A model generated the notes under the pieces. That model was not told the DNA's origin and searched no databases. It saw only the letters and a list, made by a program, of their open reading frames with translations. From Melitaea cinxia (lineage: Eukaryota > Arthropoda > Insecta > Lepidoptera > Nymphalidae): a DNA stretch of 64,000 nucleotides. Positions 53,833 to 63,915 of this stretch are shown one piece after another. The position numbers were made by a program, and so were the translations under genes. Position 1 is the stretch's first letter. Each line of letters begins with the position of its first letter. Location: NCBI RefSeq assembly GCF_905220565.1, contig NC_059396.1, positions 7,165,206 to 7,229,205 on the forward strand. The letters run 5' to 3'.

Positions 53833-55184
53833 CACTACGGACGCGGACCACGAAGAATTTCGTACATTGACCCTTCAACTTTTGTCTTTGTCGCTCGCGT
53901 AAACATATTGCCGTTGCGCTCACACAGGTGCAGTGACAGCCGTATTCACAGATTGTCACCTTTGGTGATACATATAAAGACTTGTGGTTGTGCACGTGGA
54001 CTTTGTTTTGTTTTGATACAGTAATGCTTTTTTTAACCTTAACAATGAAACAACATTCCGTGTTTGGATACGCTCGCGTTTAGTTTCGTTTTTGAGGTTA
54101 AGATTGTTGTTAGTGGTGTTTGGGTTTTTGATTGTTCAATTTGTTTGCTGTTATTACAGTAATAAAATGGAACCAACTCCGTCTACTTCTCGTCCACTCA
54201 AGAAGTTTGTGTCTCCGCGTATGAAACGTAAAATGTCTCATTTTAGCGAGAATGAGAAAGTGATGATAATTAACGTATTTAAGTATGTAAAGGAAACTTC
54301 GACTTCTGATAAATATACTTCTAAACAAGAAATGAAGGATGTTACTTCAAATATTTTAGGTATATCAAAATCTGCTGTATACAGAGTGTTAAAAGAATAT
54401 ACTGAAACTGACACGGTCAAGCCGGCGGCGAAACCGAAGAAGCGGTTATCAATAATAGATAAGTTAGACGATTTTAACAAGTACTGCATAAGACGAATTG
54501 TGCATAGTTTTTGCCAAAAAGGAGAGCTACCATCAGCAAAAAAAGTGTTACGTGCTGTGAATGCCGACGATTCTTTACCTAATTTGGGCTTGACGTCATT
54601 GAAAAGGGTATTAAAACATTTGAAGCTTAATAGTCGAATAGATCGAACTGTTGATTCTTTCAAAACTAACGTAACTGGAGAAACATCTGACAGTTCGTCA
54701 GAAACAGGAACCGATTTTTCTGAATAAAGAATTAAATGTTTCTTTTTAAAACCATATTTACTTTTATTTTTTTTACCAAATTTAAGTCACAAGATTCATC
54801 GTTTTTTATTTTTAATTTAACTCAAAAGTTAACATTACTTATATTAAATGCGAATGTGTGTTTATTGGTGTCTTTTTTCACACAGCAACAGATCTTAGAT
54901 TTTTTTTTGCATACACAAAGTATGGCCCTCAAATTGTATCTATATATATTTATAAGTTCTTTTCTATGATTAAACAAAAAAATATTTTATTCTGTGACTA
55001 GACCGATCCACGGATAGACAGCGTAGATTTAGTGTAGTGTGCAAAAAACGAGTTCTAAGACCTCCCAAATTCTAAAGTACCGATTTTTTAAAGCTTCGTA
55101 CTTTATAAAAATTTTGAGAACCACTGGCAGTAGGCAAAAGGGTCATTGTATGAAATTCTTCGTGCTCCGCGTCCTTACTATACT
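53833..55184 (+). mobile_element. TIR element abutting the usp stop codon, carries HTH protein gene
   Basis: GGACGCGGACCACGAAGAAT (53839) and its inverted partner at 55155-55174 begin a 28-base TIR with two mismatches (53839-53866 and 55147-55174). Subterminal sequences match the element at 56111-57279 in opposite orientation. Exact outer ends are uncertain by some 10-15 bases. The left end is only about 10 bases after the usp TAA, so any usp 3' UTR must run into the element. The first AATAAA after the usp stop is inside it (54161). Confidence 0.7.
54167..54727 (+). CDS. transposase-derived helix-turn-helix protein, no DDE domain
   Basis: 186 codons from ATG 54167 (MEPTPSTSRPLKKF). The frame is open a further 25 codons upstream, but that part is hydrophobic and ends at a splice-acceptor-like TTGCTGTTATTACAG, so the second Met looks like the real start. 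Residues about 25-80 (FSENEKVMII..., then ISKSAVYRVLKEY) and 100-165 (NKYCIRRIVHSF..., LGLTSLKRVLKHL) look like the two helix-turn-helix halves at the N-terminus of IS630/Tc1-type transposases of insects. The tail is acidic (SDSSSETGTDFSE). The catalytic DDE part is absent and there is no frame for it before the right TIR. It may be a non-autonomous remnant or a DNA-binding repressor-like protein; function unknown. Confidence 0.6.
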   Translation: MEPTPSTSRPLKKFVSPRMKRKMSHFSENEKVMIINVFKYVKETSTSDKYTSKQEMKDVTSNILGISKSAVYRVLKEYTETDTVKPAAKPKKRLSIIDKLDDFNKYCIRRIVHSFCQKGELPSAKKVLRAVNADDSLPNLGLTSLKRVLKHLKLNSRIDRTVDSFKTNVTGETSDSSSETGTDFSE

Positions 55185-56110
55185 CGCGCCACGTATGGCT
55201 CCCGACCGCCATCTATACGGGGAAACTTAAACTACCCTTTTGGAATGAGACTACCGCCGCCATCTACTGTAGGAGAGGTGCTGCTGTGTTGCTCTGTCGA
55301 GCGTCTTGGGATTATTTTAGTCACGGTTATGACAGCCGCCGAACCGGTTAAAATAAAAATATGTAATTCCCTTTTGGGACTAAAGAAAAGATACAGAAAA
55401 AAATTGCGGCTTTGCTACGTAATTAACAGTGACGCGGTCAGTGGAACAGTTGTCTTATCGACAAAATTTTAAATACAGCTAATAAATGACCGTATATTTT
55501 TTGTTCAATCTATGAACCCAAAAGCTTATTTTAAACTTAACGCTATATAAAAGTGTTTCCCAAAAATTGTTCTGCCATGGCCCAGTAATTTTCACACTGC
55601 TCCTTCGTGACCCACTTAATACTTTTAAACCCCATGGAATCATCCATTAGGTAAAATAATTAATACACATCAGACGCATACTCTTTATCACTATTCCCGT
55701 ATAATTTTGTAAATATGACCACTACTATGATGTCCACAATTCCGATAGAAGTACAATTGATGCAGTTTCAATCGACTTATCAATGTTTTACTCACCATTT
55801 TGAAAGATCTTTACACTACACTAGTGTTGTGTTGAGTTAAAAATGGCGTAAGTTCATTTTTATTCTCTTTATCGTTTTGTAATCAGTTCAGGTTAAATCG
55901 TTAACATTTTAGAGCTCACGGAGATAAAACACACGCTCTTCTCAAAACGTAGTGAGGCTTTATATTAGTAGAACAAAGTAAGTTATATCAAACATTTTAT
56001 AAAAATGGTACGTCAGGGTCGTACAAATTGGAAAGGAATGTTTAATAATTATCAAAGAATATTATTCATTCGTTTTTATTAAATGTCTTCTTTTATACGT
56101 TAGTAATTAC
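55185..56110. other. between the two related TIR elements
   Basis: The first 250 bases are less AT-rich (CGCCATCTATACGGGGAAAC), then AT-rich. The frame 55146-55472 crosses the TIR boundary and is not convincing. No gene identified. Confidence 0.45.
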
Positions 56111-56824
56111 TATAGTCCGGCCGCTGAAGAGAAAGAACTTAGTACAATGACCTTTTTGCCTACTGCCAGTGGTTCTCAAAATTTTTATATAAAGAAACCA
56201 TTAAACACACATTCGCATTTAATATTTTTTTATTTAGCATCAACAAGATAGTATACTGACAATAGACAGTTATAATCATAAACAAAAGATCTTAATAGCT
56301 AAGCGTTATCTTAATTATAGGTGTTACACTCATTCCAATGATTTAATACATTTCCATAAATATCTAAAAAAACTAAGAGCCCTATTGACTTGAATCTTTT
56401 TGTAAAATAGTTTTGAGTCGACCTTTCTTTTAAGACTAATTTCAAAATGATATCCTTATAAACAAAAATTTACATTTTCAAGTTACGTAATTATTTACAA
56501 GAATCTCGCAATGTTTTTGTGTCTCTTACTCGTTTGCAAAATGAAAGAGAGAAAACTTATTAAAGCGGCTAATCAGTTTCCTCACATGACTTGAATTGTC
56601 CTGACATGTCTTTTACTCGTTCAGACATGCATCGACTTGACTCGGAATCTCGTCGACGACAGAAACTAGACGAGCGCATCCCAACAGTATTAAAATTTTT
56701 GAACTAAGGTAATACGAGTACTCAAATCTCGCGACAATTTTTTTATATCATATAATTTATGTAGTGACTTTATAAGTAGGTAATAAAAGTTTTAAAGTAA
56801 AAATTAATTCTAAACATTTTTTAA

Positions 56825-57065
56825 TATGGCGCCGTCTATAGTGACGTCTATAGCCACGGTTCGCTTAAACCGAATATAAAAATCATCATATCAAAAATTT
56901 CGATCTAAGGGGTACATCGTTCCATAGCTTAATTGGCTAGAGCGCCGACACGGTCAGTCGGAGACGCAGGTTCGATCCCCGCTGGAACGGTCGATTTTTG
57001 ATATGATATTAAAAAATGTTTAGAATTTCCTAGTGTGTGTGTGACACAAAAATAAAATCGTACAA
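56825..57065 (+). repeat. diverged single copy of the tRNA-containing unit
   Basis: Matches the 311-bp unit from ATGGCGCCGTCTATAGTGAC through the tRNA-like part to TTTAGAATTTCCTAGTGTGT, with many substitutions. A solitary older relative of the array at 38-39 kb. Confidence 0.7.
56918..56989 (+). tRNA. tRNA-like sequence (diverged pseudo-tRNA)
   Basis: 72 bases; the acceptor stem CGTTCCA/TGGAACG is fully Watson-Crick here, whereas array copies have a G-U. The anticodon loop is ACGGTCA, again without U33. The T-stem has one A-C mismatch. Probably not functional. Confidence 0.35.
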
Positions 57066-57837
57066 ATTAAAAATTAATTTTTTCCTTTTAGTGCATTCAA
57101 ATAAAACCTTTTTTTTACTTTTAATTTGTGATGTCTATGAACAAAAGGTTGACAATCTGTGAATACGGCGGTCACTGCACCTGTGTGAGCGCAACGGCAA
57201 TATGTTTATACGCGAGCGACAAAGACAAAAGATGAGGGGTCGCTGTACGAAATTCTTCGTATTCAGCGGCCGGACTATAACATATAAGACGAGAGTTCAA
57301 TGTGTACAGTTATTCGTTAATCGTGACCTGAAGTAATGAATATTAAGATAACGTGCCTACATTATTTAAATGTATGAGTAATTTTAATTCGTCTTGCACT
57401 TGTGAGAAATTCAATGCATTGTTAATCTATTTATTGCCTTTTTTGATTTCTTATATATTATTATAAGACAAGAAATTAGCATCATGTTAAAAAAGTGCAA
57501 TTGGCTTGCGAAAATAAGCAATAAAAAAATGTACATATTGTAAGGCAATGTCAGAAACCAAAGTTAGGTTTTATTTGGATCGAAAGTAGATGATTGAAAA
57601 CGCTTATGTTTATTAACAAATAATTCACCCGTAATAATATTACTGATTTTCTGTCAATTATTACACGATAGACGGTTTTACTCAAATTAGTAAAAATCGC
57701 AGCTTTATCATTCCATCTTGTGTAGAAAACATCTCATTTCTTATTTTAAAAGCTAATTATTAAGAAATATTACTTGTTATTTTAAGCGTAATTTTTAATT
57801 TGCATTATTTAATGTTAATCTATGTTTTTTTTTAAAG

Positions 57838-57980
57838 TGAAACTTCTTTAGGCGCACGAGGGTAAAATTTTTACGAATGAAACGGCGTCGTTTTATCGAT
57901 GGCGCTGGAACGGAAATCTAGCTTTATATTTGTTTATATAAACGAGACTTAAAAATTAGTTTGTCAAAGAAGTTTCACTT
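57838..57980. repeat. small TIR element (GTGAAACTTCTTT ends)
   Basis: GTGAAACTTCTTT near 57838 and AAAGAAGTTTCAC near 57966 are perfect inverted repeats. The interior has CGCACGAGGGTAAAATTTTT and ATGGCGCTGGAACGGAAATC. A lepidopteran MITE type, non-coding. Confidence 0.65.
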
Positions 57981-58270
57981 CTGACATGTGTACTTTGTAC
58001 GCACGCACTTTTTTTAAATATAATCTACCAATAAGCTAGTGAAGGATTCATTTATATCGACATTTATTTTAATTTTTGAAAGCTACGTAATGTCGGTAGT
58101 TATGAGAAAAACTATTTTGAAAAATATTAGCAATTGGAATTAAATATATAAAGTATTATTTAATTATTAGTCGAAGAAAATAAATGAAATTAACGACAGC
58201 ATAATAGCGATTCTTTTAATCATTCGTTCAATCACTACGATATAATATTCGAATCGACAATCAAATACAA

Positions 58271-58450
58271 TTATGTTTCTTTCAGAACTTCAGTCGGTAT
58301 GCCGATGATATCACCATTTCCTTCTATCGCTCGTTGAACGAATGAAACAGACTGTAGTGCTATCTCATTCTCTCGAACTCTGATCGAGGAAGGTTTGTAA
58401 TTTGGGTATAAATTGCTCAAAACTATTGCTATAACTAAAAAAAAAATATG
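58271..58450 (-). CDS. candidate small secreted protein or terminal exon
   Basis: On the minus strand an ATG at 58450 opens about 59 codons: a hydrophobic MHIFFLVIAIVLSNLYPN start like a signal peptide, then a polar stretch with IRVRENEIALQSVSFVQRAI and IGIPTEVLKET, and a stop at 58271. Codon use is less AT-biased than the surroundings. Alternatively, the T10AG just after the start could be a splice acceptor (TTTTTTTTTTAG at about 58444-58433), making this the last exon of a longer minus-strand gene whose earlier exons I cannot identify. I do not recognise the protein. Confidence 0.3.
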   Translation of the reverse strand, partial: HIFFLVIAIVLSNLYPNYKPSSIRVRENEIALQSVSFVQRAIEGNGDIIGIPTEVLKET

Positions 58451-58519
58451 CATATGATTGCTGAACAAATAGAGCTTCCTTGTGTGAAGTATAGTTGTCA
58501 ATCTATGCATATTTCACAC

Positions 58520-60340
58520 ACTAAACCAAAATGTTAACGTTATTGTTGTTTTTTTTTCGATAGCGAAATTTTTCAGCAATTTGCCTGTTTATGTGGGCCA
58601 TCATTTTTGTTATTTTATTTTATGTGAACAAGAGAAATAATCTATACATTAATACGTGCAGCAAAAACTTTGTACCCATTTTACGAAAATTGTGCGGACA
58701 CTTATAGTTTATATAGAGAAGGAGTGCAGAATGCTATTTTTTTTTAAATTATGCATAAAAAGTACATTACGTCAATAAAAAACATTACACACACTACCAT
58801 GTATTTGACACAACACACGCATACATACTCTTTTGTTTATTATTATAGAAGTATAGTCTTTGACAACAGAATTTTAAACTTATAATTTAAATTAATAATG
58901 GTTGAATTTTGATCATTGGACGATAATAGAAAACGACGGAAATAGAAAAAAGCGTATACATATAAATATATATGTATACGCAATATATATTGTCGTCAAA
59001 AATGTTATTTAATGTAAATGAGGCCGCCTCTTCTATTATAAAATAATTTCGACAGTTAATTATTGCAATTAATCGTCATTTATAGGAAACTGTAATCGTC
59101 TATTAGATGTTTGTAGTACATTATATTTTAAGGTTAGGTAATTTTAAAGTTCTACCAAATTGTTTAATTTACTAAAGTTATTAGCGTAGTTATCAAACCC
59201 TAACATAAACGTGGCGTAATATCAAAACATTGATGGTCGGTTGATCTTGATCGTCTTTGCATAACACAATTACACATTAATTTCTGGGTTATGATTATGT
59301 TGGTGCTTTAATGTGCATTGTGAAAGGCATACCATATTGATGTGCGTAGGGATATCACTTGTGTTAATGTTATTGATAATATAAAATGTAAATATATCCT
59401 TGCATGTACAATTTATTAATAATAAAATTAATACCTAATTAAAATTAAATTATAAAAATAAACTGTATTTTATCCTATACTCGTGGTGATGTGAGGGTGG
59501 TTTAGATAATGGTGTCAATGGCCTATTTTATTGATATTGAAGAGTTAATTATTTTTTAGGCCAGTATTTTTACCTCAGTAATGAAAAGCGTTTCGGATGG
59601 CAGTTAAACAAAATTTGCCAGTATTATTAAATCAGATTACTAAAGATCTGCTATGTAGAAAAATAAAGGTGCAAAAATTAGAACATTTTAATAGTTGTTC
59701 AAAACAGAACAAAAATTTTATCATAACAATACATTATTGTTAATTCTATGGATATTTTAAAATAGATCATGCAGAATGTAGTGGAGAGCTCAAGTAGACA
59801 GCTGAATTGCTCGTTAGGTTGGTTAAAACAATATTTTAATATAAGTGAAGCCTTCTCTACATTCTTAATATTTTGTTGACGGATATAACTGTTGGTCATT
59901 CATTGATGTAATATTAAAGGGTTGAATTTATCCGTGGGAAGGTTGGAATTTTATATTGGAATGTTGCAGCGGTTGTGAGAAGATTTATAATGATGTTCAC
60001 TAAATATCTGATTATATTTAAGTTATATTTTTTGTATAGACCTAGTTGTAAGCTTTAACGGTGATTAAAATAAAATCATCATAATAATATTAGTTTTATT
60101 TTATTACCATGGGAAAATAAAAATTATGGATATTATTACAACATGTTTAAATTCATATAGCACAGATTTCTCATTTTTATTATATTTATTAAATTTAAGT
60201 AAATATGATAAGGCACAGCCAAGCAGTGTTGTTTCTATATAAAAGTTTATAATAATGATAACATAACTGTTTTTCATTGACATTGAGATAAAAAAATACT
60301 AGTGTTAGACTTACAATAAATGCAAAAATAATACAGTTTC
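58520..60340. other. intergenic, no gene seen
   Basis: AT-rich. On the minus strand TTTATT at 60176-60181 and 60185-60190 could be polyadenylation signals (AATAAA) for the protease gene that ends at 60347, 157-171 bases past its stop. Nothing else recognised. Confidence 0.4.
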
Positions 60341-60346
60341 CATAGC

Positions 60347-60404
60347 TTATTTGTTGAAATGAGAGGCTTCCATGGAATCGAATGCGTCCATGTCCACGTT
60401 AATT
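60347..60404 (-). CDS. M16 protease terminal exon
   Basis: After acceptor TTTTTTACAG encodes (K)INVDMDAFDSMEASHFNK and TAA. The phase (one base completing AA|A) matches the previous exon. Found by joining, too short to stand out alone. Confidence 0.7.
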
Positions 60405-63400
60405 CTGTAAAAAAGAAAAAAAAAAATACAGTTAACTCAAGTTATTACAATATTTTTTTTGTACATAATGCCGCATATTTTTTTCTTTATTAGTTTATTA
60501 CTACGTGGATCTTATAACCTCACTCAATAAACAAGCTTTTGCAATTATCATGATAAGTCGGAGCAGTAGATAGTGACCACGATCATGGTTAAAAAGGGTC
60601 TGCATATTCTATATGTTTCATACTAACAAATCGCATGAAATTTTCTTATTATTTTGATGTTGCAATTTTCAATTAAATAAAGATAAATTTTGAATTTCAA
60701 TTTTTAATTAAATAAAGATAGTCAGTCTAGGATTTTTTAGGCAACCCATTTTTAATACATTATCTAATATACTAAATTTATTATAAAGTATGTTTCATTC
60801 GATTATCAGCTCGGTGAATATCGGTTCGGATCTTCTACTATAAAAAAAAAAGTAAAATTACTCCACATCTTTTGTGTTCCGCCATGTTGGATTTAGACTG
60901 ATATCACATAGCTGACCATGACATATATGCTTTAAAATTTTGTTACGGTCATATTGGTTACGCTTTTAAAAATGTACTTATTACTGACATTTTACTTATT
61001 TACTTTTTCGGTACAATTTTCAGTAATATTTCGATGGCTCCTAAGTATACTGAGTCAACTCTACTTTTAATAACTTTATTTTTTTGTTACATAAGTAGAT
61101 AGGAAATGAAGTAAATGTTATTAATATCTTAAAAAATGAAATTATCAAAAGTTGTTAGTTGACTCAGTATACTTAGGAGCCATCGATTTGTCGGAACGAT
61201 AAAGTACTAATCGTAAATGATTCCAAACAGCCGAAACGCGGTAAGCGTAGATTTGCCACGCTAGTAATATAATAAGACGAGGCACGTACTTGCGGAAGGC
61301 GGCCTGCACGTCGGCCACCTTGCCGGGGTGGCACGCGACGGCCAGGCGCGCGCCGCGCCCGAACAGCGCCGCCAGCCAGCGCCGCGCCGCCGCCGCCGCC
61401 GCCGCCGCCGACACCGCCGCGATGGCGCGCACCAGCTCCCTGCACACCACTGACTTAGCTATCGGCGCGGACGGACTGAAGATCGCTTTGCACATTGTGT
61501 AGAGGTCACAAACGGAAAATAATTTTTTTCACTACAACAATCATAATTGTTTGCGACTGGCGGGTTTTGGGGGGTGGGGGGCGGAAGGTGGAGGGGGAGC
61601 TACACTAGGTAACACTGCTACCCTTCGGAAACCAATGGTTATGGAGATATTATGGAGATACCCATGGTTAAAGTTTTAAGATTAGAAGAAGAATTCCGCA
61701 GCTTTCACACGTTATTTTCGAACAGGAGTACGTTTCAGGTTTACGTTTTCCGTATTCATTTCAAGCTAGCTTATTACAATCACAATTTTTATAATTAGAT
61801 AATTATATATACGCATAACATTACCTGTTATAAGTGTCCCCAGCTTGTTTGATGTAATTAAGGAGAGACTGGCTCACGACGTCAGCGGGGCACTTCTCGT
61901 TCGCCACTACTTCGTACAGAGCCGTGCTCTTTGCCGAAGCGAATAAATCCTCATCGAACTTGCCGTCTGCTAAATACTCTTCCTAAAATATAATTTATTC
62001 ATGATTTACGATTCGACGATACGATTCAGCCTGTAATATCCCACTGCTGGGCATAAGCCTCTTTGTCCACGTAGGATAATGATCGGACCTTTATCCACCA
62101 CGCTGATCTACTGCGGGTTGGCGAATATTTCCTACTATGAGAATCTATTACTATCAAGTGTATATGCGAATAGAAATACCTCATAAATATAGTTGAATTC
62201 TATGGGGGAAAAGAATAAAGTATCTTTTTTTTTGGATACCGGAGCATCATGTTCTAAGCCTGTATTAATATTATAATGGCATTTATTTAGTTCAAGCAAA
62301 TCTAAAACTTCGAACTCAATTTTCTCATATGTCGATATTTGTACTTTACTGCCTTTTACCCAAGTATGGCAGTAAAAATAAAATAAATAAATACCTTTAT
62401 CATACAGATACAATCATCTATCTACTACCAAGGTAAGTAACTAAATGTTTGTTATGCGTAATAGTGGACTGATATAGGTAATTTCTTTTTCTTGATAAAT
62501 CTAATACTATTAAACGAGCAATTCTTGTATATTTATATAAAATTCTCGTGTCGCGGTGTTTGTAGTTAAACTCCTCCGAAACGGCTTGACCGATTCTCAT
62601 GAAATTTTCTGTGCATATTGGGTAGGTCTGAGAATCGAACATCTATTTTTCATCCCCCTAAATGTTAAGGGTAGTCCACCCCAATTTTTTTTAATTTTTA
62701 GATAAATTATTTATTTTTTATTTTATTATGATTTGGTGTTGAAAAATGCATACAACCCTAAATTTTCACCCTTCTACCACCAACCCTTATTTTTAAATAG
62801 CGTTTAGCGGCAAGACAACGTTTGCCGAGTCAGCTAGTATATATATAATATGAATCTCTGAAACGGCTCCAATGATTTTCATGATATTTAGTATGCAGAG
62901 GATTTCGGGAGCGATAAATTGATATAACTAGGAATGTCGTTTTATCCCTGTTTTTAGGCAAGGAAAAAATAGTTACAATATCGTTAGAATACGTCAATAG
63001 CGCACTTGTCAATCAAGTTGTAATAGCTCAGGTGGGAAATTGGCCGGTCGGGATCGACCGAGAAGACCACGGTTCAAATCCCCATGTCTCCAGATCGATT
63101 TTTTTCCTTTGTTTTTCGAATTGCATTCATGATTTTTTTATTTAAATAGCCAGTTCATATTTTTATTATTATGCGGTGAAATCGGAAAATATTAATATTT
63201 TATCAATATGTAATTCGTATTTAAATATGATATCCAAAAAACACGATTTACTAAAAATACCGAGCTAAGCTCAGTCACCCAGGTACTGCACATATGAGGC
63301 TAGCGAGGGTCAGTGGGGAGGGTAGTCACCACGATGTCCTTGGCGCGCGAGTAGGCCGCCACGGCGTTGGAGGCGCGGTAGAGCGAGAACACGACGCGGC

Positions 63401-63473
63401 CCTCGCTGGGGCTGGCCGCCACGCCGTAGCCGTACGACAGGCCGCAGCCGCGGATCAGGCGCCACATCGGGCC
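60347..63473 (-). CDS. M16-family metalloprotease, C-terminal part (C05D11.1-like)
   Basis: Minus-strand gene whose last four coding exons are 63473-63330, 61982-61825, 61439-61290 and 60404-60347: 510 bases in phase, 169 residues and a stop. The 5' part lies beyond the window. The segment GPMWRLIRGCGLSYGYGVAA with FSLYRASNAVAAYSRAKDIV is typical of the C-terminal half of M16 metalloproteases (pitrilysin/insulinase fold) of the C05D11.1/SDD3 type. It is followed by an EEYLADGKF helix, a YNRELV turn and a late LAVACHPGKV motif. The catalytic HXXEH would be in the missing N-terminal part. The natural substrate is not known. Confidence 0.75.
61032..61185. repeat. 154-bp hairpin element with perfect 29-bp arms
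   Basis: The arm starting CGATGGCTCCTAAGTATACT (61032-61060) and its exact reverse complement (61157-61185) surround 96 AT-rich bases. Both sides are flanked by ATTT (61028-61031 and 61186-61189), a possible duplication. It lies in the last intron of the M16 gene. The perfect arms imply youth. Confidence 0.75.
61290..61439 (-). CDS. M16 protease exon with alanine run
   Basis: Encodes (R)ELVRAIAAVS, a run of eight Ala from consecutive GCG codons, RRWLAALFGRG and LAVACHPGKVADVQAAFR. I chose acceptor TGGTGTGCAG|G because it restores phase and the family's YNRELV join. The frame is open further upstream, but no usable AG there fits the phase. Donor GTACGT. Confidence 0.7.
61825..61982 (-). CDS. 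M16 protease exon
   Basis: Acceptor ATATTTTAG. Encodes EEYLADGKFDEDLFASAKST through ADVVSQSLLNYIKQAGDTYN with AG of a split Arg codon; donor GTAATG. Confidence 0.78.
62026..62150 (-). repeat. SINE 3' fragment
   Basis: CAGCCTGTAATATCCCACTG to ATTTCCTACTATGAGAATC, the tail part of the SINE seen whole at 3795-4110. Confidence 0.65.
62528..62840 (+). repeat. dispersed repeat, TCTCGTGTCGCGGTG family (complete copy)
   Basis: From TATATAAAATTCTCGTGTCG to CAACGTTTGCCGAGTCAGCTAG with TATA-rich sequence at both edges. It shares long stretches with 3276-3545. Confidence 0.65.
63022..63095 (+). repeat. tRNA-like SINE head
   Basis: An A-box-like TAGCTCAGGTGGGAA, a GGTCGGGATCGACC stem-loop and B box GGTTCAAATCC at the usual spacing. 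The acceptor stem does not pair well, so this is a tRNA-derived repeat rather than a tRNA gene. Confidence 0.45.
63330..63473 (-). CDS. M16 protease exon
   Basis: Encodes GPMWRLIRGCGLSYGYGVAA and on to AYSRAKDIV, 48 codons in phase 0 on both sides. Acceptor CCGCCCCCAG, donor GTGACT. Strongly GC-rich third positions, as in the late usp exons. Confidence 0.78.
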
Positions 63474-63513
63474 CTGGGGGCGGGACGAGTCTCGTTATTT
63501 ATTATCTGCATTC

Positions 63514-63590
63514 AGCCTGTAACATCACATTGTTGCGCATAGGCCTCCTTCTCCGTGTAGGAGAAGGACTGGAGCTTAGTCCACCCCCGA
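63514..63590 (-). repeat. SINE 3' fragment
   Basis: CAGCCTGTAACATCACATTG to GGACTGGAGCTTAGTCCACC; same family as 3795-4110. A further piece is at 63838-63915. Confidence 0.6.
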
Positions 63591-63837
63591 AACAGAAGTA
63601 AATCTTAGTGAGTACCGTTGAATGTTGGGCGTTTATTTATTTATTAGAATTACCAACAGAGATTACAACAATAATACAAAAAGAAGTAATTTGGACAGGA
63701 CTTGGAATCAATATCGAGATGAGTATATTTAGACAAAAAGTCTTCAACGATTGCATAGGATTGTATACCTAAAATAAATAAATAAGGTTTATACTTTATA
63801 TCCTTTAGCCTCCATCGCATATTCATTGATTAATTCA

Positions 63838-63915
63838 AGTTGTTACAACCCACTGCTAAGTATAGGCCTCTATGCATGAAGGAGAAGAATCGGAACATAA
63901 TCCGCCACGCTACTC
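63838..63915 (-). repeat. SINE 3' fragment
   Basis: GTTACAACCCACTGCTAAGT to ATAATCCGCCACGCTACTCC; a more diverged piece of the same SINE. Confidence 0.5.

Larger units (their letters stand above)
56111..57279 (-). mobile_element. TIR element related to 53833-55184, non-coding
   Basis: TATAGTCCGGCCGCTGAA (56111-56128) and its perfect inverted partner (57262-57279). Flanking TA pairs fit a TA-targeting family. Inner sequence near the right end (GTCGCTCGCGTATAAACATA when reversed) matches the left subterminal part of the upstream element, and the left end matches that element's right end. It is therefore the same family in the opposite direction. No protein is encoded; a tRNA-unit remnant lies inside (about 56825-57065). 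Confidence 0.75.

Noticed and set aside
54092..54166. Start of the helix-turn-helix protein at 54092
   Set aside because: The first 25 codons are hydrophobic and end at an acceptor-like TTACAG. The next Met begins a typical hydrophilic transposase N-terminus.
61440..61495. Using the upstream ATG (MCKAIFSPS) as the start of a separate minus-strand protein
   Set aside because: The next exon upstream (61825-61982) and the family pattern YNRELV join in phase at 61439, so the extra open sequence is intron.
63294..63542. Plus-strand 82-codon frame
   Set aside because: Shadow of the GC-rich minus-strand M16 exon at 63330-63473.
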